Positions 16,522 through 25,149 of a stretch of DNA of 64,000 nt are shown here, in pieces. Both the position numbers and the translations under genes were made by a program. Position 1 is the first letter of the stretch. The number at the start of each line of letters is the position of its first letter. The stretch spans positions 14,738 to 78,737 of the forward strand of contig CAKUJB010000001.1 of NCBI GenBank assembly GCA_934661165.1, read 5' to 3'. Below the pieces are notes generated by a model. That model saw nothing but the letters and a program-made list of their open reading frames with translations. It was not told the origin of the DNA and did no database searches. The DNA comes from an uncultured Microbacteriaceae bacterium. Its GTDB lineage: Bacteria; Actinomycetota; Actinomycetes; Actinomycetales; Microbacteriaceae.

Positions 16522-17940
16522 CTAGCCCACCGAGCCTTCCATGTTCATCTCGATGAGTTTGTTGAGCTCCATCGCGTACTCCATCGGCAGCTCGCGCGCG
16601 ATCGGCTCGATGAAGCCGCGCACGATCATCGCCATCGCCTCGGCCTCCGGGACGCCGCGCGACATGAGGTAGAACAGCTGCTGCTCGCTCACCCGCGACA
16701 CCGTCGCCTCGTGGCCGAGCTGCGCGTCGTCGACGCGGATGTCGATCGCCGGGTAGGTGTCGGAGCGGGAGATCGTGTCGACGAGGAGCGCGTCGCACAC
16801 GACGGAGTTCGCGGCGTGATGCGCGCTCGGCTCGATGCGCACCTCGCCGCGATAGCCGGTGCGACCGCCACCGCGTGCGATGGACTTCGAGACGATCGAG
16901 GACTGCGTGTGGGGGGCGAGGTGGATCATCTTCGCGCCCGCGTCCTGGTGCTGTCCGGGGCCGGCGAAGGCGACGGAGAGTGTCTCCCCCTTCGCGTGCT
17001 CGCCGACGAGGTACACCGAGGGGTACTTCATCGTCACCTTCGAGCCGATGTTGCCGTCGACCCATTCCATGGTCGCGCCCTCGTGGGCAACGGCGCGCTT
17101 CGTGACGAGGTTGTAGACGTTCGTCGACCAGTTCTGGATGGTCGTGTAGCGCACCCGCGCATTCTTCTTCACGATGATCTCGACGACGGCCGAGTGCAGC
17201 GAGTCCGACTTGTAGATCGGCGCCGTGCAGCCCTCGATGTAGTGCACGTACGAGCCCTCGTCGGCGATGATGAGCGTCCGCTCGAACTGCCCCATGTTCT
17301 CGGTGTTGATCCGGAAGTAGGCCTGGAGCGGGATCTCGACGTGGACGCCGGGCGGGACGTAGACGAAGGAGCCGCCCGACCACACCGCGGTGTTGAGCGC
17401 GGCGAACTTGTTGTCGCCCGACGGGATGACGGTGCCGAAGTACTCGTCGAAGAACTCCGGATGCTCGCGCAGCGCCGTGTCGGTGTCCATGAAGATGACA
17501 CCCTGCTTCTCGAGCTCCTCGTTGATCTGGTGGTAGACGACCTCGGACTCGTACTGCGCCGCGACCCCGGCGACGAGCCGCTGCCGCTCGGCCTCGGGGA
17601 TCCCGATGCGCTCGTACGTCTCCTTGATCTCGTCCGGCAGCTCCTCCCAGGTCGCCGCCTGGCGCTCCGTCGAGCGGACGAAGTATTTGATGTTGTCGAA
17701 GTCGATCGCCGACAGGTCGGCGCCCCACGAGGGCATCGGTTTGCGCTGGAAGAGCGCGAGGCCGCGGAGTCGCTGCTTGAGCATCGACTCCGGCTCCTCC
17801 TTGAGGGCCGAGATGTCTCGGACCACCGCCTCGCTCAGGCCGCGCTTCGCGCTGGCGCCGGCGACATCCGAATCGTGCCAGCCGAACTCGTACTGCCCAA
17901 GGGCGTCGATCTCCGGCCGATCGATGAGTACATCGGTCAT
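16522..17940 (-). CDS. sufB: Fe-S cluster assembly scaffold SufB
   Basis: The 472-residue core scaffold of the SUF machine contains the conserved sulfur-accepting cysteine in [11 protein letters not shown] and the C-terminal [18 protein letters not shown]. It starts the minus-strand operon sufB-sufD-Rieske-sufC-sufT. A GATAGT hexamer (17974-17969) could be its -10, but no matching -35 is seen. The usual actinobacterial repressor gene sufR, cysteine desulfurase sufS and sulfur carrier sufU are not next to it. Confidence 0.97.
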   Translation of the reverse strand: MTDVLIDRPEIDALGQYEFGWHDSDVAGASAKRGLSEAVVRDISALKEEPESMLKQRLRGLALFQRKPMPSWGADLSAIDFDNIKYFVRSTERQAATWEELPDEIKETYERIGIPEAERQRLVAGVAAQYESEVVYHQINEELEKQGVIFMDTDTALREHPEFFDEYFGTVIPSGDNKFAALNTAVWSGGSFVYVPPGVHVEIPLQAYFRINTENMGQFERTLIIADEGSYVHYIEGCTAPIYKSDSLHSAVVEIIVKKNARVRYTTIQNWSTNVYNLVTKRAVAHEGATMEWVDGNIGSKVTMKYPSVYLVGEHAKGETLSVAFAGPGQHQDAGAKMIHLAPHTQSSIVSKSIARGGGRTGYRGEVRIEPSAHHAANSVVCDALLVDTISRSDTYPAIDIRVDDAQLGHEATVSRVSEQQLFYLMSRGVPEAEAMAMIVRGFIEPIARELPMEYAMELNKLIEMNMEGSVG

Positions 17941-18010
17941 GTGTTCAACTCACTCTCCACCGAAGCGAACTATCAGGTCCGTGTCGGTATTCCGCCTTGA
18001 ACGGCGGCAC

Positions 18011-18016
18011 TAAAAT
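18011..18016 (+). promoter_or_regulatory. -10 element (TAAAAT) of ctaA
   Basis: TAAAAT is the most AT-rich hexamer in the sufB-ctaA intergenic region, about 50 bases before the ctaA ATG. No good -35 is seen. Confidence 0.45.
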
Positions 18017-18024
18017 CGTAGAGC

Positions 18025-18036
18025 ACCCAGCTGGGT
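18025..18036. promoter_or_regulatory. Perfect 12-bp palindrome ACCCAGCTGGGT in the ctaA leader
   Basis: The palindrome lies about eight bases after the TAAAAT element, at or just past the expected transcription start. A repressor bound here would block ctaA. The protein is unknown. Confidence 0.4.
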
Positions 18037-18065
18037 CCCAGGTGCGAGACAGAAGGGTTGGGGGC

Positions 18066-18965
18066 ATGAGCGGCTTCTGGACGTCGGCGACCGGAGTCCT
18101 GCGCCGGGGTCTCGTGCCCATCGCCTGGCTCAACCTCATCGGCAATGTGCTCATCATCGCGACGGGCGGCGCGGTCCGGCTCACCGGATCGGGTCTCGGC
18201 TGCTCGACCTGGCCGATGTGCACCGACACCTCCTGGGTGCCGGTGGCCGAGGATGGCATCCACGGGATCATCGAATTTGGCAACCGGCTCATGTCGCCCG
18301 TGCTCCTCGTGCTCGCCGCACTCGCGCTCCTCGGGACCTGGGGTCTGCGTCACACGCGCCGCGACCTGTGGGCGCACGCGGTCGTCATAGCCGTCGGCGT
18401 CGTCGGCCAAGGCGTGCTCGGCGGCATCGTCGTGCTCACGCAGCTCGACATGTCGACGGTCGGCTGGCATTACCTCATCTCCGCCGCGCTTGCCGGGGTC
18501 TGCGCCTCCTTCGTGCTGCGCGCCGGCCGGCCGGCGGGGCCTCGCGAGCGCGCCCTCCCCCGGTGGCTCGTCATCGCGACGCACGTCGCGAGCCTCCTGC
18601 TCGCGGCCGTCGTCGTCGGCGGCGTCGTCACGACCGGCAACGGCCCGCACTCCGGGGACGCCGAGGTCATCCGGGACTCGGCCGCATGGGAGCAGCTCGT
18701 CCACATTCACGCGTGGCTCAGCTACGCATTCGTGGCCGTCGTGCTCGTCCTGCTCGTCGGCGGACTCGCCGTGCGCGTGCGTCGCTACGTGATCGCGGTC
18801 CTCGCGGTCGTGCTCGTCGTCGGGATCCAGATCGCGGTCGGCATCATCCAGGCGCGGCTCGGCATCCCGCCGCTGCTCGTCAGCATTCACATGGTGCTCG
18901 CGGCGGTCACCGTCGCGCTCGGCGTCGTCCTCGTCGACGCGACGAAGCGGCCCGCGAGCCGCTGA
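18066..18965 (+). CDS. ctaA: Heme A synthase (COX15/CtaA)
   Basis: The 299-residue protein has eight predicted helices and converts heme O to heme A for the aa3 oxidase. It has the extracytoplasmic cysteine pair GLGCSTWPMC (about residues 43-52), the conserved Glu in IIEFGNRL, and His residues in WHYL, HIHAWL and SIHMVL that bind or route heme. The start is ATG 18066; an upstream in-frame extension to 17997 has no family support. It is divergent from the suf operon. Confidence 0.95.
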   Translation: MSGFWTSATGVLRRGLVPIAWLNLIGNVLIIATGGAVRLTGSGLGCSTWPMCTDTSWVPVAEDGIHGIIEFGNRLMSPVLLVLAALALLGTWGLRHTRRDLWAHAVVIAVGVVGQGVLGGIVVLTQLDMSTVGWHYLISAALAGVCASFVLRAGRPAGPRERALPRWLVIATHVASLLLAAVVVGGVVTTGNGPHSGDAEVIRDSAAWEQLVHIHAWLSYAFVAVVLVLLVGGLAVRVRRYVIAVLAVVLVVGIQIAVGIIQARLGIPPLLVSIHMVLAAVTVALGVVLVDATKRPASR

Positions 18966-18972
18966 TCAACCC

Positions 18973-18984
18973 GTTGTGCACAAC
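18973..18984. promoter_or_regulatory. Perfect 12-bp palindrome GTTGTGCACAAC upstream of pstS
   Basis: It lies eight bases after the ctaA stop and about 30 bp before the Pho box. It is followed by a half-related CACAACGTGTG. It could be a transcription factor site; its half also resembles a DnaA box with one change (TTGTGCACA against TTGTCCACA). Confidence 0.4.
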
Positions 18985-19012
18985 CCGCACAACGTGTGAG
19001 TGGTTGCGAGCC

Positions 19013-19030
19013 GTTCACCTCGGGTTCACC
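19013..19030 (+). promoter_or_regulatory. Pho box: two GTTCACC repeats at 11-bp spacing
   Basis: GTTCACC occurs at 19013-19019 and 19024-19030, exactly 11 bp apart. This is the arrangement bound by actinobacterial PhoP/RegX3-type regulators. A TAGCGT -10 candidate lies at 19062-19067, so two weaker 11-bp units (CGACCGT, CGTCATC) fill the space between. It should activate pstS under phosphate limitation. Confidence 0.8.
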
Positions 19031-19119
19031 TTGCCGACCGTGTCGCGTCATCGGGGCTTCGTAGCGTGGCGGGCGATCGGGAATCGATCACCTGCAGTCA
19101 CAGTCCGAAGGGAATCCTT

Positions 19120-20223
19120 GTGAACATCAAGCGAATCGGCACCGTCGGTGCGATCGCCATCGCGGGCAGCCTGCTGCTCGCGTCCTGCGCGGCCAACGAG
19201 CCCGCCGCTCCGGTCGCGCCGACCGGTGACGCCCCCGCGGCGTCGACCCTCGAGGGCACGCTGACCGGCTCGGGCGCCTCGAGCCAGGAGAAGGCGCAGA
19301 CCGCCTGGATCGCCGAGATCCAGACCGCGAACCCGGGCCTCACGATCAACTACTCCGCCGGCGGCTCCGGCGTCGGCCGCACCGCCTTCATCGAGGGCGC
19401 GGCTGACTTCGTCGGCTCCGACCGCGCGTTCAAGACGAGCGAGATCGACGAGAACGAGTTCGGCTCCTGCGTGCCGGGCACCGACCTCGTCGAGCTGCCG
19501 CTCTACATCTCGCCCATCGCGATCGGCTACAACCTGCCGGGCGTCGACGAGCTCAACCTCGACGCGGACACCCTCGCGAAGATCTTCGGCAACCAGATCA
19601 CGACGTGGAACGACCCGGCGATCGCCGCGCTCAACGAGGGCGCCGACCTCCCGTCGCTCGCCATCACGCCGGTCTTCCGGTCGACGAACTCGGGCACGAC
19701 CGAGAACTTCACGCACTACCTCAAGGGCGCGGCGCCCGACGCCTGGATCTTCGACGTGAGCGGCGACTGGCCCGCGGGCCTGACCGGCGAGGCGGCGGCC
19801 GAGACCGGCGACGTCGCCGCGGCGCTCGAGTTCGAGGGAACCATCGGCTACCTCGACGCCTCGCGCGCCCCTGGCACCACCGCCGCGATCAAGGTCGGCG
19901 ACGCCTTCGTGCCGTACTCGCCGGAGGGCGCCGCGGCCGTCGTCGACGCCTCCCCGCTCGAGGACGGTCGCGCGCCGACCGACCTCGCCGTCGCGCTCGA
20001 CCGGAGCACGACCGCGCCCGGCGCCTACCCGCTCGTGCTGATCAGCTACCTCATCGGCTGCACCGAGTACGCGGACCCGGCGCAGGGTGCGCTCGTGAAG
20101 GCGTACTTTGAGTACATGGCGAGCGAGGACGGCCAGGCGGCCGCCGCGGCCGCCGCCGGCTCCGCGCCGATCTCGGCCGAGCTCCGCACCAAGGCCGAGG
20201 CCGCGATCGCCGTCATCAACTGA
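19120..20223 (+). CDS. pstS: Phosphate ABC transporter substrate-binding lipoprotein
   Basis: The 367-residue protein starts at GTG 19120, with GAAGGGA (19107-19113) six bases before it. It has a lipoprotein signal peptide ending in LLASC, with lipidation on Cys23. The mature domain has the phosphate-binding features of PstS: TGSGASSQEKA near residue 50, YSAGGSGVGR near 82 and FRSTNSGTTENF near 190. It captures phosphate outside the membrane for PstCAB. It is controlled by the Pho box upstream and separated from pstC by a hairpin. Confidence 0.96.
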   Translation: MNIKRIGTVGAIAIAGSLLLASCAANEPAAPVAPTGDAPAASTLEGTLTGSGASSQEKAQTAWIAEIQTANPGLTINYSAGGSGVGRTAFIEGAADFVGSDRAFKTSEIDENEFGSCVPGTDLVELPLYISPIAIGYNLPGVDELNLDADTLAKIFGNQITTWNDPAIAALNEGADLPSLAITPVFRSTNSGTTENFTHYLKGAAPDAWIFDVSGDWPAGLTGEAAAETGDVAAALEFEGTIGYLDASRAPGTTAAIKVGDAFVPYSPEGAAAVVDASPLEDGRAPTDLAVALDRSTTAPGAYPLVLISYLIGCTEYADPAQGALVKAYFEYMASEDGQAAAAAAAGSAPISAELRTKAEAAIAVIN

Positions 20224-20229
20224 GGCCGT

Positions 20230-20280
20230 GGGGCTGTCGGCCCGATGCCGCCCGCAGGGTAGCGTTGGACCGACAGCCCC
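20230..20280 (+). terminator. 11-bp perfect inverted repeat between pstS and pstC
   Basis: GGGGCTGTCGG (20230-20240) and CCGACAGCCCC (20270-20280) can form an 11-bp stem around a 29-base loop. There is no T-run. It could be a partial terminator or an RNA-stabilising hairpin that keeps pstS expression above pstCAB. Confidence 0.55.
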
Positions 20281-20317
20281 GCTCCTTGCCCCCGCACCTC
20301 GCGACAGGGACCCCCGA

Positions 20318-21265
20318 ATGACTGCAGCAGTCGCCCGCCGCATCAAGGCGAAGCAGCGCCCCGCCGACCGCGCGTTCTCCGGCGCCGCGATCGGCGCCGG
20401 CATCACGATCCTCATCGTGCTCGCCGCGGTCGCGCTCTTCCTCGTCGTCCGCGGCGTCCCGGGCTTCTTCGCGGATCCCGCGGAGGCGGACGTGCTTCGG
20501 GGCCTCGGCTTCTGGGAGTACGTCTGGCCGCTCGTCTTCGGCACCGTGTGGGTGTCGGTCATCGCGCTCGTCGTCGCCGTGCCGCTCGCGATCGCGATCG
20601 CGCTCTTCATCTCCCACTACGCGCCGCGCCGGCTCGCGACGCCGATCGGCTACCTCATCGACCTGCTCGCCGCGGTGCCGTCGGTCGTCTACGGCCTGTG
20701 GGGCTATCTCGTCTTCGCGAATGCGCTGCTGCCGATCTACGCCTGGCTCAACGAGTACCTGGGCTGGATCCCGCTCTTCGGCGGCGTGCTGTCCCCCACC
20801 GGGCGCACCATCCTCACCGCGGCGCTCGTCCTCGCCGTCATGATCCTGCCGATCGTCACCGCGATCTGCCGCGAGATCTTCCTGCAGACCCCCTCGCTCC
20901 ACGAGGAGGCGGCGCTCGCCCTCGGGGCGACCCGCTGGGAGATGATCCGGATGGCCGTCCTCCCGTTCGGCCGGGCGGGCATCGTCTCCGGCGCGATGCT
21001 CGGGCTCGGGCGCGCGCTCGGCGAGACGATGGCCGTCGCGATGGTGCTGTCGGCGACGGGCGTCGTCACCTTCCAGCTCCTCACGAGCGCGAACCCGTCG
21101 ACGATCCCGGCGAACATCGCGCTGAAGTTCGCGGAGGCGGGCCACGGGCTCAACGTCAACGTCCTCATCGGCACGGGGCTCGTGCTGTTCGTCATCTCCT
21201 TCGCGGTGAACGCGGCGGCGCGGTGGGTCGTCAACCGCCGCAAGGACTTCTCGGGAGCGAACTGA
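20318..21265 (+). CDS. pstC: Phosphate ABC transporter permease PstC
   Basis: The 315-residue permease has six core membrane helices. Its ABC coupling helix is EAALALGATRWEMI, followed by a G about ten residues on (GIVSG). It works with PstA in the inner membrane and receives phosphate from PstS. It starts at ATG 20318, 95 bp after pstS. Confidence 0.96.
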   Translation: MTAAVARRIKAKQRPADRAFSGAAIGAGITILIVLAAVALFLVVRGVPGFFADPAEADVLRGLGFWEYVWPLVFGTVWVSVIALVVAVPLAIAIALFISHYAPRRLATPIGYLIDLLAAVPSVVYGLWGYLVFANALLPIYAWLNEYLGWIPLFGGVLSPTGRTILTAALVLAVMILPIVTAICREIFLQTPSLHEEAALALGATRWEMIRMAVLPFGRAGIVSGAMLGLGRALGETMAVAMVLSATGVVTFQLLTSANPSTIPANIALKFAEAGHGLNVNVLIGTGLVLFVISFAVNAAARWVVNRRKDFSGAN

Positions 21266-21266
21266 C

Positions 21267-22358
21267 ATGGCCGCTGTCGTGCAGGGCACGCGATCCGCGC
21301 CGCGCGCGCAGAGCACCCTCGTCTCGGGCCGGCTGCCGAACTGGGCGCCATGGGCGATCCTCGCCGGCTCGATCGTCCTCTCCGTCGCGTTCTTCGCGAT
21401 CGTCGCGGCGTCGAACGGGAGCGAGTTCTCCTTCGCCGGCGCCGCGGTCGTCGCAGCCGTCGTCGACGTCGTCGCGATGGTGACGATCTCGGCGCTCGCC
21501 GAGGGGCGCCGCCGCGCGACCGACCGGTTCGTCACCGCGATCGTCATCGGCGCATTCCTCATCGCCATGGCGCCGCTCGTGTCGGTCACCTGGACCGTCA
21601 TCGCCGCCGGACTCCCCCGCTTCGACCTCGAGTTCTTCACCCACTCGATGCGCAGCGTCAACGGGCCGGGCGGCGGCGCGCTGCACGCGATCATGGGCAC
21701 GCTCCAGATCACGCTCGTCTCGACGCTCATCTCGGTGCCGATCGGGCTGCTCACGTCGATCTACCTCGTCGAGTACGGGCGGGGCCGGCTCGCCCAGGCG
21801 ATCACCTTCCTCGTCGACGTCATGACCGGAATCCCCTCGATCGTCGCGGGCCTCTTCGCCTTCGCGCTGTTCACAGTGATCGTCGGGCCGCGGGCGCAGT
21901 CGGGGCTCGCCGGGGCGATCGCGCTGAGCGTGCTCATGATCCCCGTCGTCGTGCGCTCGAGCGAGGAGATGCTGCGGATCGTGCCGAACGAGCTCCGCGA
22001 GGCCTCCTACGCGCTCGGGGTGCCGAAGTGGGCGACGGTCATGAAGGTCGTGCTGCCGACCTCCATCGCCGGCATCGCGACGGGCGTCGTGCTCGCGATC
22101 GCCCGCGTCATCGGCGAGACCGCGCCGCTGCTGCTCGCGGCGGGGTTCACGAACAACATGAACTACAACATGCTCGAGGGTCCGATGCAGACCCTCCCCC
22201 TCTTCGTCTACACGAGCTACCGCTCGTCGGGCGGCATGATCCAGGAGGACATCGACCGGGCCTGGACCGGCGCGCTCGTCCTCATCCTCATCGTGCTCGC
22301 CCTCAACCTGATCGCCCGGCTCATCGCGAAGCTCTTCGCGCCGAAGACCGGCCGCTGA
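21267..22358 (+). CDS. pstA: Phosphate ABC transporter permease PstA
   Basis: The 363-residue permease is about 60 residues longer than typical PstA. Additional hydrophobic helices before residue 90 ([18 protein letters not shown] and [16 protein letters not shown]) precede the usual six-helix core. The coupling helix is [16 protein letters not shown]. It starts one base after the pstC stop, so the two are coupled. Confidence 0.95.
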   Translation: MAAVVQGTRSAPRAQSTLVSGRLPNWAPWAILAGSIVLSVAFFAIVAASNGSEFSFAGAAVVAAVVDVVAMVTISALAEGRRRATDRFVTAIVIGAFLIAMAPLVSVTWTVIAAGLPRFDLEFFTHSMRSVNGPGGGALHAIMGTLQITLVSTLISVPIGLLTSIYLVEYGRGRLAQAITFLVDVMTGIPSIVAGLFAFALFTVIVGPRAQSGLAGAIALSVLMIPVVVRSSEEMLRIVPNELREASYALGVPKWATVMKVVLPTSIAGIATGVVLAIARVIGETAPLLLAAGFTNNMNYNMLEGPMQTLPLFVYTSYRSSGGMIQEDIDRAWTGALVLILIVLALNLIARLIAKLFAPKTGR

Positions 22359-22377
22359 CCGCACCAAGGGATCCGAT

Positions 22378-23157
22378 ATGTCCAAGCGCATCGAGGTCAA
22401 GGACCTCAACGTCCACTACGGCAAGTTCAAGGCGGTCGAGGACGTCGAGCTCGTCATCGAGCCCCGCAGCGTCACCGCGTTCATCGGCCCCTCCGGCTGC
22501 GGCAAGTCGACCTTCCTCCGCACGCTCAACCGCATGCACGAGGTCATCCCCGGCGCCTGGGTCGAGGGCCAGGTGCTCATCGACGGCGAGGACCTCTACG
22601 CGCCGGGCGTCGACCCGGTCCTCGTGCGGCGACAGGTCGGCATGGTCTTCCAGCGTCCGAACCCGTTCCCGACGATGTCGATCCGCGACAACGTCCTCGC
22701 GGGCGTGAAGCTCAACAACCAGCGGCTCACGAGGTCGGAGCAGGACGATCTCGCCGAGCGGTCGCTGCGCGGCGCGAACCTGTGGGAGGAGGTGAAGGAC
22801 CGACTCGACAAGCCGGGCTCGGGCCTCTCCGGCGGCCAGCAGCAGCGGCTGTGCATCGCGCGGGCCATCGCGGTGTCTCCCCAGGTCATCCTCATGGACG
22901 AGCCCTGCTCCGCGCTCGACCCGATCTCGACCCTCGCGATCGAGGACCTCATCGAGGAGCTCAAGCGCGACTACACCATCGTGATCGTCACGCACAACAT
23001 GCAGCAGGCCTCGCGGGTCTCCGACCGGACGGCGTTCTTCAACATCGCGGGCACCGGCAAGCCCGGCCGCCTCATCGAGTACGACGACACCCGGAAGATC
23101 TTCAGCACCCCGGCGGTCCAGGCGACCGAGGACTACGTCTCGGGGAAGTTCGGCTGA
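22378..23157 (+). CDS. pstB: Phosphate ABC transporter ATPase PstB
   Basis: The 259-residue ATPase has Walker [10 protein letters not shown] (about residues 39-47), signature [12 protein letters not shown] and Walker [14 protein letters not shown], the spelling specific to PstB. It energises PstCA and, with PhoU, passes the phosphate signal to the sensor kinase encoded on the opposite strand. It closes the pstSCAB operon. Confidence 0.97.
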   Translation: MSKRIEVKDLNVHYGKFKAVEDVELVIEPRSVTAFIGPSGCGKSTFLRTLNRMHEVIPGAWVEGQVLIDGEDLYAPGVDPVLVRRQVGMVFQRPNPFPTMSIRDNVLAGVKLNNQRLTRSEQDDLAERSLRGANLWEEVKDRLDKPGSGLSGGQQQRLCIARAIAVSPQVILMDEPCSALDPISTLAIEDLIEELKRDYTIVIVTHNMQQASRVSDRTAFFNIAGTGKPGRLIEYDDTRKIFSTPAVQATEDYVSGKFG

Positions 23158-23160
23158 GCC

Positions 23161-23838
23161 TCAGGCCTCGAATCGGTAGCCGAGCCCCCGCACCGTGACG
23201 AGGTGCCGCGGCTCGCTCGGCACCGGCTCGACCTTGGCCCGGAGCCGCTTGATGTGCACGTCGAGCGTCTTCGTGTCGCCGTAGTAGTCGCTTCCCCACA
23301 CCCGGTCGATGAGCTGGCCGCGCGTGAGGACCTTGCCCGCGTTGCGCATGAGGAGCTCGAGCAGCTCGAACTCCTTGAGCGGCATCGCCACCTCCGCACC
23401 GTCGACCTCGACCGTGTGCCGGTCGACGTCCATCCGGACCGGGCCCGCGGCGACGATCGCGTCGTCGTCGAGGTCCTCGACCCGACGGCGCAGGACCGCC
23501 TTGATCCGGGCGAGCAGCTCACGCGACTTGTACGGCTTCGTGACGTAGTCGTCGGCGCCGAGCTCGAGCCCGACGACGATGTCGACCTCGCCGTCCTTCG
23601 CGGTGAGCATGATGATCGGGACCTGGCTGCGCGACCGGAGGTCGCGGCAGACGTCGGTGCCGCTCATCCCCGGCAGCATGAGGTCGAGCAGGACGAGGTC
23701 GGCGCCGCGCTGATCGAACTCGCGCAGCGCGCTCGGCCCGTCCGGCGCGACCGCGACCTCGTACCCCTCGCGCTCGAGCAGGTACGCGAGCGGCTCGCTC
23801 AGCGACGCTTCGTCCTCGACGACGAGTATCCGGGTCAA
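23161..23838 (-). CDS. Phosphate-type response regulator (PhoP/RegX3-like)
   Basis: The 225-residue OmpR-family regulator has a receiver domain with acidic pocket E8, D9 and phosphoacceptor D52 (LDLMLPG), switch LTAKDG and KPYKS. A winged-helix domain (about residues 125-225) with KTLDVHIKRLRAKVE as the recognition helix follows. The start is TTG at 23838, overlapping the TGA of the kinase (TTGA). It probably binds the GTTCACC repeats at pstS and between the kinase gene and phoU. Confidence 0.93.
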   Translation of the reverse strand: MTRILVVEDEASLSEPLAYLLEREGYEVAVAPDGPSALREFDQRGADLVLLDLMLPGMSGTDVCRDLRSRSQVPIIMLTAKDGEVDIVVGLELGADDYVTKPYKSRELLARIKAVLRRRVEDLDDDAIVAAGPVRMDVDRHTVEVDGAEVAMPLKEFELLELLMRNAGKVLTRGQLIDRVWGSDYYGDTKTLDVHIKRLRAKVEPVPSEPRHLVTVRGLGYRFEA

Positions 23839-24989
23839 TGCGCTGCTCCCTCGGTCGGTCCGGCCGTGTCCGCGGCGTCCGCGCGCGGCAGGCGGATGGT
23901 GAAGGTCGCGCCGCTGCCGGGCTGCGACCACACGGTCACGTCGCCGCCGTGGTTCGCGACGGCGTGCTTGACGATCGACAGGCCGAGCCCCGTGCCGCCC
24001 GTCTGCCGGCTCCGCGCGGGATCGCTGCGGAAGAACCGCTCGAAGATGCGGTCCTGCTCCTCGACGGGGATGCCCGGTCCGTGATCGGTCACCGAGATCT
24101 CGATCGTGTCGCCGCGCGCCGCGACACCGATCCCGACGCGCGAGAGCTCGGGCGAGTACTGCACGGCGTTGAGGACGAGATTGTGGACGGCGACGACGAG
24201 CGTCGCCTCGTGCCCGCGCACGACGAGGCCCCGCTCGCCGCCGCGCACGAGCTCGATGCGCTTCGCCTCGGCGACGACGTGGTTCTGCTCGATCGCCTTC
24301 GTCAGGAGGCGGTCGACGGCGATCGGCTCCGACTCGCCGAGCGGGCCGGCGCCCTGCACGCGGGAGAGCTCGATGATGTCCTGCGTGAGGCCCGCGAGCC
24401 GCTGGGCCTCCGCGCTCAGCCGGCTGGCGAAGCGGCGCACCTGCTCCGGATCGTCGGCCGCGGAGTCGAGTGCCTCGGCGAGGAGGCTCACCGCGCCGAT
24501 GGGCGTCTTGAGCTCGTGACTCACGTTCGCGATGAAATCGCGTCGGACCGCGTCGAGCCGGACGGCGTCGGTGCGGTCCTCGGCGACGAGCAGGATGTAG
24601 CGCACGCCGATCTGCGCCGCGGTGACGCTGAGGTGCCGTGTCGGTTCCCGGCGCGACCGCCCCACGAGCTCGACGTCCCGCGCGACGCGGGCGCCGGTCG
24701 CGCGGACCTCGTCGAGGATCTCGACGAGTCCGGGGTGCACCCGCTCCTGCACGAGCCCCGCGGTCACGGCGCTCGCCGACCGCGCGAGCACGAGATTGGA
24801 GCCGTCGACGAGGATCGCCGGCGGCCCGAGCACTCGCAGCACCGACTCGACGCCGTCCGGGACGCGCTGCTCCGCGAGCTGCCTCGCCTGCTCCCCGCGC
24901 CGCGCCGCCCAGACGGCGAGCGTGGCCATGAGCACCCCGAGGAGGAGCCCGAAGCCCAGCGCGACGGCGATGAGCCAGGCCTGCACCAT
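23835..24989 (-). CDS. Phosphate-type sensor histidine kinase (PhoR/SenX3-like)
   Basis: The 384-residue kinase has a short N-terminus with one clear hydrophobic segment (residues 4-29). A PAS-like domain (about 50-140) precedes the HisKA box NVSHELKTP with H158, and a full HATPase with N, G1 (DHGPGI), F and G2 (GTGLGLSI) motifs follows. The lack of a large external domain fits sensing through PstSCAB/PhoU. It starts at ATG 24989, seven bases after a TACCCT element. Confidence 0.93.
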   Translation of the reverse strand: MVQAWLIAVALGFGLLLGVLMATLAVWAARRGEQARQLAEQRVPDGVESVLRVLGPPAILVDGSNLVLARSASAVTAGLVQERVHPGLVEILDEVRATGARVARDVELVGRSRREPTRHLSVTAAQIGVRYILLVAEDRTDAVRLDAVRRDFIANVSHELKTPIGAVSLLAEALDSAADDPEQVRRFASRLSAEAQRLAGLTQDIIELSRVQGAGPLGESEPIAVDRLLTKAIEQNHVVAEAKRIELVRGGERGLVVRGHEATLVVAVHNLVLNAVQYSPELSRVGIGVAARGDTIEISVTDHGPGIPVEEQDRIFERFFRSDPARSRQTGGTGLGLSIVKHAVANHGGDVTVWSQPGSGATFTIRLPRADAADTAGPTEGAAH

Positions 24990-24996
24990 GCCGTCA

Positions 24997-25002
24997 AGGG
25001 TA
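24997..25002 (-). promoter_or_regulatory. Leaderless -10 (TACCCT) of the phosphate kinase-regulator operon
   Basis: TACCCT on the minus strand is seven bases before the kinase ATG. A GTTCACC half-site at 25011-25017 lies just upstream, where a bound regulator would touch polymerase. Confidence 0.5.
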
Positions 25003-25010
25003 CGGCTCCC

Positions 25011-25080
25011 GTTCACCCGGGACGGCCCCGATCCGGCCCGCAGCACCCGATGTTCACCCGGCGGACGCGCCGCGTTCATC
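25011..25080. promoter_or_regulatory. Pho half-sites between kinase gene and phoU
   Basis: GTTCACC at 25011-25017 and 25052-25058, and GTTCATC at 25074-25080. The last two are 22 bp (two 11-bp turns) apart with GGACGCG in the middle register. The arrangement suggests autoregulation of the kinase operon and control of phoU. Confidence 0.6.
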
Positions 25081-25149
25081 TGGCGGCTCGACCTCGGGCG
25101 CGCGGGTGCGGGAGAATCGATGGAGCCGACCCGAGAGAGGACCGTCGAC

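Noticed and set aside
25120..25149. ATG 25120 as the phoU start
   Set aside because: GTG 25150 has the better ribosome binding site and gives the usual PhoU N-terminus; the ATG reading is kept only as an alternative.
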